From assembly GCA_016946835.1 (NCBI GenBank), contig JACVTC010000104.1, positions 351,001-415,000 on the forward strand: 64,000 bases of DNA, in the 5' to 3' direction. Shown here in pieces: positions 1 to 10,852 of the stretch. Under the pieces are notes generated by a model. That model ran no database searches. It was not told the origin of the DNA and saw only the letters and a list, made by a program, of their open reading frames with translations. The first letter of the stretch is position 1; every line of letters starts with the position of its first letter. The stretch comes from Neocallimastix lanati (nom. inval.) (taxonomy: Eukaryota; Neocallimastigomycota; Neocallimastigomycetes; Neocallimastigales; Neocallimastigaceae). The translations under genes were made by a program, and so were the position numbers.

Positions 1-63
1 ATTAATAGAAATAATTATTATTTAAATAAATGTATGTTATATTTTATAAAATTTTTATTTATT

Positions 64-3000
64 ATGAATAGTCATTTACTTCCAACAGTATGTCGCTTTA
101 GAGGAAAATTATTAAAGAGTTCTTCGGTAAGCATTAGTTCTTATGAACAATATTTAGCTGAAAAAGAAGAGAGATATAAGAATTTAGAATTAAATAAGAA
201 TTTTAACTCTAAATGGGAATTCACCCATCGTCAAAGCCACTCTGCTATGAATTCTGGTATTCAAGTGTTAAAGCAAGAACTTGGTTCAGATAAGGTTATT
301 CATTTAGGATTACCTGGTGAATTAGAAACGGTAGAAGGTCAAAAAATTTCATGGACCGAATTAAATGAAAATACTGAAATGAAAGAATCTTTAGTGAGTG
401 AACTATATAGTGAATTAAATCAAATTCCATTATTAATTAAACCAGAAACTATTCATTCCTATTATTATGGTTACTGTAAATCTGGTAAATATTCTTCATT
501 ATTAAATTTTTATATAAAACAAAATAAATATATATTTTCTTTTTGGTGTAGGAGTCTATTTTAATTAAATACAATATTAATATTAAATAATTATTAATAA
601 AATATATATATATATATATTTTTTTTTTTTTAATTTTTTTAGTTCTATGGCCTTTATTCCACTACATTTTACAAAACTATAGTAGTGGAAGAAAAGAAAA
701 TGAATATTGGGAAGCCTATAAGTTAGTTAATGAAATATTTACTCAAAAGATTGTTGAAATCTATCAACCAGGAGATCTTAGTAAATAATTTTATTCTTTA
801 ATATTCTATTATAATTTATTTTTTTTTTTTTAATTTATTTTATTAAAATAAAACATATTTATGGAAATTTTCAATTTTATTAATTAATAAAAAATTTTTT
901 AAATTAAAAATTAAATATTAATTATAGTTTGGTTCCAAGACTATCACTTCCTTGTTGCTCCATCTCTTTTAAGAAAAGCCATTCCTACTAGTACCATTGG
1001 TCTTTTCCTTCATACTCCATTCCCAACCTCCGAAATATTCAGAAGTTTAGCCAGTTAGTATATATATTTTTTTTTTATTTATTTTATTTAATTATCTTTT
1101 TTTTTTTTTTTTTTTTTTATTTTTTTTTTTTTTATTTTTTTTTTTTTTATTTTACTATTTTAGTCAATACATAAATTAAAAATTATTAAAGATTGAAATT
1201 AGCAATTTAATGCTATATAAACTTTAATTCTTAAAAAAATCTCAAATGTATCATGAACATAAATTATATATTACAATATAAATAAATATATATAAGATTT
1301 AATTAAATTTTTAATAAAAAAAAATTTTTTTTTTCTAAGAAAAAAAAGATGGAAAATAAAAAAAAAATAAATAGTAATAATAAAATAAGGCTTAATAGAT
1401 TAAAAAGAAAAAAAAATAGAATTAGAATAATTAAAAAAATGTTTTTTTTTTTTTTTTAAAAAATACAAAATACAAAACAATAACAAAAACAATTAGATAA
1501 AGAAAAATTAAAGGATAATAAATAAAAAAAAAAAAAAATAAATAAAATAATTTAAGGTAATATATAAAAAAATTAAACATATTTTATATATTTTTTATTT
1601 TACTAATTTAGAAAAGAAGGATATTCTTAAGGGTATTTTAGGTAGTAATTTAGTCGGTTTCCAAGTAAGTATAATCATTATTAATAATCACTCTATACAA
1701 TAAGTTAAATATTTATTTAGATGGTAATCATTAATATTTAATTTAATATTAATTTTTTCATAAATATAAAAAAGACCTATTCATATAGTAGACATTTTGT
1801 CAGTAATTGTACAAGAATTTTAGGTTTAGAATCTACTCCAAAAGGTATTGAATACAATGGTAGTGTGACTTCAGTAGAAATCTTTCCAATTGGTATTGAT
1901 GTAGAAAATCTTCAAAAAGAATTGTAAATGGAATATATATATATATTAATAAATATTATAAAAAAAATTTTTTTTTTTTAAATTATTTTTTTTATGAAAT
2001 ATTATAATTAATAATTCATGCATATATATAAATATAAATATATTTTTTTTATTGAAATAGAACTACTTCAAGCGTTTTAAAGAAGATTGCTTCATTTAAA
2101 GAAAGATATGCTGGTAAAAAGATTATTATTGGTTCCGATAAATTGGATAAAACTAAGGGTGTAGAATACAAGTTAAAGGCTTATCAAAAGTTCTTAAGAC
2201 TTTACCCAGAATGGCAAAATAGAGTTATTTTAATTCAAATTACTTCTCAAAATCCTGATAATGAAAATAATATTGCTTTACAAACTGAAATTTCTGAAAT
2301 GGTTTCTCGTATTAATGGGGAATTTGGTACAATAGAACACCAACCTCTTTTATATTATCAAAATAAAATTGATCGTCAAGAATACTATGCTTTGTTAAGT
2401 ATTGCTGATGTTGCTTTAATTACTTCTCTTCGTGATGGTATGAATACTATGTCTTATGATTATATTGTTTGTCAAAAAGGTATAATAAATATTAATAAAA
2501 AATATTTATAATTTTAATATCAGTTAATTTAATAACTCTATTAAATAAAGAAATATAAATATCTATTAAAAAATTAATTTTATTAATGAATTTTTATATA
2601 TTATATATATATCATAATTTTTTTATTTTTTTTTATTTTTATTTTTTTTTTAATACATATATATATATATATTAGATAACTTTGGTCCATTAATTTTAAG
2701 TGAATTTACCGGGGTAGCTGGTTCATTAAGTGATGCTTTAATGATAAACCCATGGGATCAAACGGTAATTAAAAATATTCCATATAATATATGAATCTAC
2801 ATATTTATCATTCAATATAAATATTAAGAAACTTTTTTTTTTTTTTTAAATAATCTATTATTAAATAAATTAAAATTATTTTTATATTTTATAACTAATT
2901 AATATATAGGGAGTTGCTAATGCTATTTATGAAGCATTAACTATGCCAAAAGAAGAACAAATTATCAAGTATAAGGTAATTCTTTTTTATTATGTTTTTT

Positions 3001-3094
3001 ATTATTATTTTTTATATAAAAAAAAATGGAATATATATTTTTATATTTATATATAAATTTTAAAATAAAATCATAAATAACATAAAATAAAAAA

Positions 3095-3126
<32 letters not shown>

Positions 3127-4268
3127 AAAAAAGATATAAAATAAAATAAATAGTAGTATATGAATATAATTAAAGTACAGATTGAAAAAAAAAAAAAATA
3201 AAATATAATAATATAATATAATATAATATAATATAAAATAAATTAAAAATAAATTAAATTATATTAAAGATATTAATTGGTTTTTTGAATGAAAAAAAAA
3301 TATTATCTTTTTCATAATATATAAATTAATTTAAAATAATAATTCAATAGCAATTATACAAGATTGTTTCTACTCAAACTGTTCAATCATGGGCAAAATC
3401 CTTTGTTACTGAATTACTTAGAAATTCTCTTTCTTATGATCCATCTATTCCAATTCCATTATTAGAAAGAAACAATATAAAGGAGAAATATCTCAATGCT
3501 AAGAAAAGATTAATCTTTTTCGATTATGATGGTACTTTAACACCAATTGTTAAGACTCCATCCGCTGCCGTTCCATCTATCGAAATGTTAGCTGCTCTAC
3601 GTACCTTAACCTATGATCCAAATAATGTCGTTTTCATTATTTCTGGTCGTGATCAAGCCTTCTTAGATAAGCATCTTGGTCATATTAGAAACTTAGGTAT
3701 GAGTGCAGAACATGGTTTCATCATCAAATATCCAGGTGGTGTTTGGATTAATTCTGAAGATGAAACTGATTTGACCTGGAGAAAGGATGTTGAAGAAATT
3801 TTTAATTTCTACACTGAACGTACTCAAGGTTCCTTTGTTGAAAAGAAAAAGTGTGCTATTACCTGGCATTATCGTTTAGCTGATCCTGCATATGGTGCTT
3901 TCCAAGCTAAAGAATGTCAAAATCACATTGAAAATTCTGTCCTATCTAAATATCCAATTGAAATTTTACATGGTAAAAAGTGTCTTGAAGTACGTCCAAT
4001 TTCTGTAAATAAGGGAGAAATTGTAAGACAAATCATGAATATACATCCTGATGGTGACTTTGTATTATGTGCTGGTGATGACAGAACCGATGAAGATATG
4101 TTTAAGTCCTTAGCCGATAGTAATATTAATAAGGATAATATTTTCACGACAATTGTTGGTCCATCTTCTAAGAAATCTATTGCAAGTTGGAGAGTTTCCG
4201 AACCAAAAGATTTAATTGATATCATGGAAGTTTTAGCTCAATGTAGTACTAGTACAATCAACAATTAA
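64..4268 (+). CDS. TPS2: trehalose-6-phosphate synthase/phosphatase (Tps2-type), nine exons
   Basis: Makes trehalose by removing phosphate from trehalose-6-phosphate in the cytosol. Exons that join in frame: 64-484, 643-780, 928-1053, 1612-1664, 1775-1923, 2061-2479, 2676-2764, 2910-2975, 3351-4268, giving 792 codons plus TAA; all introns are GT...AG, 110-558 bp. Residues ~1-480 are a GT20 synthase-type domain (VLWPLFHY, QDYHFL, GLFLHTPFPTSE, DGMNTMSYDYIV, SEFTGVAGSL). Residues ~535-790 are a HAD phosphatase with nucleophile motif DYDGT (Asp 545 and Asp 547) and GDDRTDED (~729-736). In the synthase half the usual GVDRLDY-type motif reads GSDKLDKTKG and the N-terminal NRLP-like motif reads SHLLP, so the synthase site looks degenerate, as in yeast Tps2/Tsl1. 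An in-frame ATG at 34 would add 10 residues; an upstream exon outside the window is possible. Family call is sure; synthase activity is doubtful. Confidence 0.93.
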
Positions 4269-5449
4269 AAAAAAAAAAAAAAAGAAAGATATTAATTTAA
4301 TTTAGTATTAATAAAATAACATATAAATTAAGGAAAAAAAATCAATAAATACAAAATAAATCATAAAAAAGAATATAAAATAATAATAATAATAATTCAA
4401 TGTTTTTAAAAAAAAAATATTATATCTTATATATTCATATTTTTTATTATTTATTATTTTGATATTTTAATATATATTAATTAATATAAAGTTAAAATAT
4501 GAAAATATTGGATATAGGTTATTGGGAATAGGAAGATAAACAGGAAACACTCCTACACATATCAAAAAAAAAAAAAAAAAACAATTAAAATCAATAGAAA
4601 ACAAACTATAAATTTTAATGAAATCAATTTTTATTTAACTAAATGAAATAAAAAAAAAATAGTCATAAATGAAATGATATATGTCAATTTATTTTTTTAA
4701 GGAATTAAAAAAAAATATATTAATAACATATATTAAAGTAATTTATAATTATTTTAATTTATATTTAAAAAAAAAAAAGAAAAAAAAAATTATTTTTAAT
4801 TAAGCATATAATATATATATTAGTAATAAATTTTTGTAATAGAATATATAATTTTAATTTTTTTTTCTTTAAAAAAAAAAAAAATATAATCTATATAGAT
4901 ATATATATAATTTTTTTTTTTAAATATATTATATTCTATAATTTATTCTATAAAATACAATGCTCTAATAGTACATTTTTTTACTATTGCAAATTGCATT
5001 TTTTTTTTTTTTAAAAAAAAATAAGAAACAAATTATAAATAATAATTAATATAAAAAACAGTCTATCTTTTTTTTTTTTTTTTTTTATTATTATTAAATA
5101 TAAATATATAATTTTTTTTCTTTTTAAGTTTTATTATTTTATTATTTTATTTTTTTTTATTTTTTTTTTTTTAAAAAAAAAAAAAAAGGTAAAAAAAAAA
5201 AGAAAATAGTTTTAAAAATTAAACTTATTTTTATATATATATATATAAAAAAAAAAAAAAAGATAGTTTGACTTATTAATTTAATTATTTAAATAAATAT
5301 AAATTTAAAAAAAAAAAAAAAATAAAAATAAAAAAAACAAAAAATAAAAAATAAAAAATAAAAAATAAAAAATAAAAAATAAAAAATAAAAAATAAAAAA
5401 TAAAAAATAAAAAAAATAAATAACATGAAAATTGAATAAAATAGAATAA

Positions 5450-5487
<38 letters not shown>

Positions 5488-5506
5488 TATCAAAAAATAA
5501 AAGTAG
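4269..5506. other. A/T low-complexity intergenic spacer
   Basis: Long alternating A-runs and T-runs follow the trehalose gene. No coding region, RNA gene or transposon end is recognisable. The apparent minus-strand frame near 5305-5520 is only Phe/Tyr/Leu from A-runs. Confidence 0.7.
5339..5418. repeat. heptanucleotide (ATAAAAA)n array
   Basis: About eleven near-perfect copies of a 7-bp A-rich unit, followed by a long pure A-run (~5453-5485) just upstream of the first LINE. A microsatellite; no function is evident. Confidence 0.85.
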
Positions 5507-6008
5507 TTTTTCTTTAGCATGATTTTGTATATGTATTTTTCTGTGTAGTATTATTTAAACTCTCATGTAGCTATTTGAACGACTAAGGTGAATCTCGCCT
5601 TCGTAGTTCAATAAATGATGAATCTAGGGGAGAGTTTAGTGGACAACCCCCCAATGAAGTGGACTGTTTTTCCAGGTCCATGGAGGGTTGATGGAAAAGG
5701 AATAACCTATATCAGGTGTACTAATTACAGCTTTCTGTGATTCTGATGATAATATATGGTTATCCTTTCTAAAGTGGCTTCTAGTACGAAGAGTGAAAAC
5801 TGGAATACTGGAAGACTGTAGAAAGTGAACCTGATGTTTTATATTGTTTTAAACCGGATATGTAGTAACATTGGAGTTGTATAATTAATAATATCATGTA
5901 GTTTCTACATATTATCATTGTAATGAATCTATTGTATTTTTTACTTTAGCATTATTTTGTATATGTATTTTTCTATAGTATTTTTTATACTTTCATGTAG
6001 CTATTGTA
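5507..6008 (+). repeat. LINE 5' leader: partial tandem duplication with ~430-bp spacing
   Basis: A ~65-bp block around 5512-5577 (key words TTTAGCAT, TTTTGTATATGTATTTTTCT, CATGTAGCTAT) recurs at ~5942-6008. The leader therefore looks like one repeat unit plus the start of another, as in 5'-monomer LINE promoters. The second LINE copy has one version of this block (~11155-11203). Confidence 0.7.
5577..5609 (+). other. 15-bp imperfect hairpin at the LINE leader start
   Basis: GAACGACTAAGGTGA pairs with TCGCCTTCGTAGTTC around a 3-nt loop (ATC), with two mismatches. It is seen only in LINE copy 1, because copy 2 starts downstream of this point. Confidence 0.65.
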
Positions 6009-6374
6009 AAATGGAAATGTAGGAGATTGATTCACTCCAAAGCTTGTGTTTAAGACATTATTTAACGGATGGGAATCTTTTTATAGTTTTTCACAACTAT
6101 TATTTCATTAACATTTAAATTTTATATTATATATGATTATTTTACAGAAATTTTTACATAAAACAGGAATTTATAATTGAAAATCATTAATTAAAAACTA
6201 GTCAACACAAAAAGAAAGAAAAACAAGCAAGTTTTAGCAAACAATATACACGAAAGAGAAGACAACAGCAATAAATTTTTATTTTTTTTAATTTTTTAAT
6301 TTTTTACTAATTTTATTTTTTATTTTTATATTACATTTACTTTTTATTAATATAGATAAGTTTTTTATTTTATT

Positions 6375-9300
6375 ATGTTAACTATACGAAGAGGTCTGCG
6401 ACATTATGGTCCTGACCATGATAAATTTGTTTTAATTTTCATTCATGATCTTGAATCTTGGACTGAAAGTAGACTATGGGAATTTTTAAGCAAAAAGATA
6501 TCAAATTGTAATGAAGTTATTCATGGAATCGTTAAAAAACACTATATTAATATGGAAAACTACTTCATCCTAAGAGCTAACTATAATAATTATACGGATT
6601 ATTTGAAGGTTATTTATTTGATTACTAAGCACTTACCTGTTAAAAGAATAAATTGGAAGATTACTTCAAGGATACGCACATTTAGCAATGTTAATCATAA
6701 TAGAACCAGGTATTATTCTGAGCCCTCATTCCCCATCTCTGAAAGCCTCCTGTATGCTAACCCTTTCTCGAATACTAAATATTTCAACCTCTGTATTAGC
6801 TGGAACATAAATGGTTGGAATTCTGAAAAACGTGACGGACTTACCAATTTTAATTCAATCTTTAATCCTATTTGTATTTGTCTTCAAGAAGTCGGTAATA
6901 GTTCATTCCTTAACTCATTTTCTAACTCATATCCATTCCTTAATCATTATAGAACAGTACTGAGACGTGCGGACAAAAAAATCCCTGGTATGAGGGGCCT
7001 TTATATAGGTGTGCACTCCTCCTGCCAATTCACTAATGATGATTTTGAATATAGATATATACTCTCAGTAAATATATTCTCTTTTTGGGGTGTCAGATGT
7101 TCTTTAGGGAACATTTACATCCCTAGCAAAAAACACAAAGACTCTAGAGAAAAAGCGGAAACTGATTTTGCTAATTGGCTCAAGAACCATCAGAATAACC
7201 CTTCGGCTATTGTTGGTGATTTCAACATGACTAAGCAACAACTCAAAGATCTTATTCTTAGAATTTCCCCTCAATGGTTTGTTATGGATATGGTAGGTCA
7301 TCAATTTACTTGGTCTAATGGTGGAAAGAATTCTTGTATTGATTTTATAGTAGTGAACGATAAATTAAGAAATTATTTGAATATTGCTTCTGTATGCTAC
7401 TCTTTTAATGACATCTCTGACCATTTACCACTTATTCTTTCTTGTAAAAAAAATATCTCCTGATGGTTTTGTTACTCCCCCTCGGGATAAACAAATTAAG
7501 TGGTCTAATCGAATTTGTAGGGATAAACGTGAAGCAATCTTCTCTCATAATAAATTCACATGTTTACTGGATGAATTTGAACATAATGATAATCTAGACT
7601 CTAATACAATGGTTAAAAAACTTCTTGACACAGCAAATAAAATAGGCGATGACATTCATGCAAGAGTTCCTACAAATTTACAGGGTTCAGCGTTCCATTG
7701 TCCTGCTTATATTAAGAAATTATCACATGAAAAACATCTATTGTATAAAAGGATTAAAAATTTTAAACTTAGTAATGATTTGTCAAATCTTCAAGAATTT
7801 TGTGATCTCTCAAAAGAATATAGAGTTCTTTCTGATTATATCATTAGTATTAAAAGAAATATTAGGAATATTAGATTTAAAAATTTGATTCATTCCATCG
7901 GCGAATGTTTCTTAAAAAATGATGCCCAGCGTGGTTGGTCTGGACTTAAGAAAATTTCTAAACCTTCTTACTCTCCTTCCCAATCACCTGTATACATTAA
8001 AGATAAAGAAGGTAATGTTCTAGTATCCCAAGAAGATCAACTCAATCGTTTTGCAGAACACTATGAAGAACTTGCTTCTGATATAACTGGTCACAGTCTT
8101 AATGAAAATTATTGGAAAAGAATACTTAATAATTCTTCTACTCCTCAGGAATCATGGGATATTAATCAACCTATTTCCATGTCAGAAATTCATTCAACTG
8201 TTCTTTCAATGAAAAATAACAAAGCACCTGGTCCTGATGGTATATATACCTACAGAATTTTTTAAAGCATTTTTTAATTCTGAGAGTAGAAATTCTTCTC
8301 AGGATGACTCTAATCAAGAGGTTACTTATTCCGATTGTGCAAAGTGTCTGTTATTACTTTTTAATAAAATTTGGGATGGTGACTTTCCTAATGAATGGAA
8401 CTCTGCTTCTATTGTTTCTATTCCTAAAAAAGGGGATCTTTCAGATTGTAATAATTATCGTGGTATTTCACTCATCAATGTAGGTTTAAAAATTCTATCA
8501 AAAATTGTCACTAAAAGAATATCGGACTATGCTTTTTCTAATGGAATAATTAGACCAGAACAGTTTGGTTTTAGAAATAAAGAAGAATGTATTAGTTTAT
8601 TTGTATCCATTCGTGAAATTTGTCAAAGAAGAAAATTTAAGGATAAATTTACCTTTCTTGCCTTTCTTGACCTTAAAAAAGCTTATGATTCAGTTCCAAT
8701 TTACAATATACTTACTAAACTAAATAATCTTGGTATTCGTGGTAAATGCCTTCAATTCATTACTAATCTATACCTTACCTCGAAAGCTCGTACAAACTTT
8801 AATGGTAAACTTTCAAAAGAATTTCCAATACACCGTGGTGTTCGCCAAGGGTGTCCTCTCTCACCTATTTTATTCAATATATTTATCAATGATATTTTTG
8901 ATAAATGTAAAAGTTATGGTGTGATTACTGAAAAGAAAAAGTGTTGTGGTGGATTATTTGCTGATGATATTGTTATTATTAGCTCCTACAAAATCTTCAC
9001 TTAAAAACCTTTTGAATATTGCTCATGATTGGGGTATTAAAAATGAAATGACCTTTGGAATCAATAAATGCGCTACACTAGTTGTTAAACCAAAGAATTT
9101 TATACCTTCAAGACATTATGAAAATCCTACATTTAAACTTGGTATGAACTATAATACCAAGCACTAATCAATATTCATATCTTGGTATACCTTTTAATGA
9201 ATCGTTGGATTTAAAACCTATTATTGCTAAGATGAACAGTAAAATTAATTATACAGTTAACTCTTTCTTTAGATTTTTAACCAATAGGAATGTTCCTTTC

Positions 9301-10469
9301 TACTTTAAAACTCGTATACTAGTTTCTTTTGTCCTTAGTTCAGTTCTTTATTATGCTCCCTTACTTGGTTCAAATAAAAAGAATACTGAAAAAGCTCAAA
9401 CTGCTTTTAATCGAGGTTTGTATTGGAGTTTCGGGTTTAAAAATAAAACCTCCAATACTTCAATTTAACAATATGTCTAAGGAACTTTCTATACCTCCTA
9501 TAGCTAGTTTTTGTGCTAAGGCGATGATTCGATGCTTTAAAAAGTGGAAAGATTCTTCTTGTATTATTTCTCATTTAGTCAAAAATATACCTACACTTTC
9601 TCACTATTCATGGACGAAAAAAGCACGGAGTTTAGCAGTACACAAGCACAATAATAAACTTCCTGGAGAAATAAGGAAGTTTTACTGGGAAAATATTCAT
9701 TATTCAAGCACTCCTGCGATCAGATCTACAAAATACAAGAAATTTAAATTTGGTTTTAAAAAATTTATTCAACGTCTATCACTTAAATATTCACAATTTT
9801 CTCTTGGATTTTTTTTGGATTGGACTAATTAAATGTGGATTCAAATTTGATGTAAAAACGTATGTTAAAAGTAATCTAGTATCAGAAAATTGCCCAACAT
9901 ACTGCCCTTGTTGTGGTGAGAGTAACAGCATACCTAGTTTTACACACTGGATACTTTTATGTCCTAAATTTGAAGAATTTAGGCAACATTTCATTCCCTT
10001 TGTTGATGAAATTTTTATTAATTTTTCTCTAATTGTTCATGAGAAATCATTGAACATTCCTGATGATAAAGAGGAAGATTTTGATGATAATATCAATTTT
10101 TACGTGCTGTGTCTCCTTCTTGGCGGAAATGCAGTATTTGAAATCTTAAAGATCGGCTCGGGGGAAAGAAGGCGATATATTAATAATATTTTTCAATCAC
10201 CTTCGAACGAGTCTTCTTTCCCGATTTCATATTTTGTGGGGCTTGCGGAATTCCTTACTAACGTTATGCCTATTGTGATTGGTGATTTTTACACCATGAT
10301 CGATTTGTATAGTGTTAGACCTACCGTTGTCAAGAGCGTCGACGTCGTAACGATAAGGCAAAGAAGAAATTCTGATACAGATTCGAATGATAATTTTCAT
10401 CCACATGGAGTTATCTTCGATGAATGGGAAGAGTTAGAGGCCTTTTCGTCCTCGAATCTCATAACGTAG
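6375..10469 (+). pseudogene. LINE copy 1 polyprotein (N-domain, endonuclease, RT, zinc finger)
   Basis: Start chosen at ATG 6375, the first in frame before an N-terminal block also present in copy 2. Segments in successive frames: 6375-~7450, ~7450-~8245, ~8245-~8980, ~8980-~9150, ~9150-~9460, ~9460-~9810, ~9810-10469. All six changes shift the frame by +1: an A-run near 7445, an extra TATA near 8240, single bases near 8983, 9148 and 9460, and a T-run near 9810. Endonuclease residues: SWNING (~6798), CLQEV (~6880), GDFNM (~7215), SDHLPL (~7418). RT residues: GVRQGCPLSP (~8838) and FADD (~8956). The zinc finger CPCCG...H...C lies at ~9903-9963. The ~130-residue N-terminal domain is unidentified. 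Translation as it stands would stop after the endonuclease. Confidence 0.88.
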
Positions 10470-10585
10470 TTTTTTAATATTAATATAAAAAAATAATTTC
10501 ATGTATTTAAATTTCATGTATTTTTTAAAAAAAATATTATTAAATAAAGTTTATTCCTAGTCTAAAAAAAAAAAAAAAAAAAAAA

Positions 10586-10852
10586 CATTGCGAAGTCAAA
10601 ATTAATTATTATACTTCAGTATAATAATGCCCTTGTGAAATCTTACAAATATTAATTAAATGAAACTAGAATATATTATACCATTATTTTATTTTATTTT
10701 GTGTTTTATTGTTTGTTTATTTTTTTATCTTTTTTTTTTATTATTTTATTACATGTATTTTATCAAATATTTAATTAATAAAGATGAAACAAGTTTGCTG
10801 CCGTTAAAAAAAAAAAAAAAAAAAAAACTTCTAGGTTCTATTTCTTTTTTTC
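10586..10852. other. spacer between LINE copies with a second poly(A) tract
   Basis: Holds a perfect 10-bp stem (10605-10614 with 10619-10628, loop TTCA) right after the first LINE tail, then a 23-bp A-run (~10806-10828) preceded by AATAAA. It may be a short retroposed fragment with its own tail. No gene seen. Confidence 0.45.

Larger units (their letters stand above)
5507..10585 (+). mobile_element. LINE copy 1 (APE-type non-LTR retrotransposon), all domains present, frame-broken
   Basis: Contains in order a ~600-bp 5' leader, a protein of about 1360 codons (6375-10469) spread over successive frames, a short 3' UTR with AATAAA-like signals (~10545) and a 23-bp poly(A) tail (10563-10585). 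The domain order is unknown N-terminal domain, APE endonuclease, reverse transcriptase, C-terminal CCxxC...H...C zinc finger. This order is typical of single-ORF non-LTR retrotransposons of the APE type. I could not place it in a clade. Clear target-site duplications were not found. A second copy of the same family follows in the same orientation. Confidence 0.9.

Noticed and set aside
3923-4225. 100-codon open frame on the minus strand
   Set aside because: Shadow of the trehalose phosphatase exon; no domain, and the opposite strand is clearly coding.
5305-5520. 71-codon minus-strand frame of Phe/Tyr/Leu
   Set aside because: Translation of A-runs and the ATAAAAA microsatellite.
5740-5790. 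Hammerhead-like CTGATGA followed by a GATAAT/GTTATC stem in the LINE leader
   Set aside because: The GAAA segment and cleavage-site stem expected of a hammerhead are missing.
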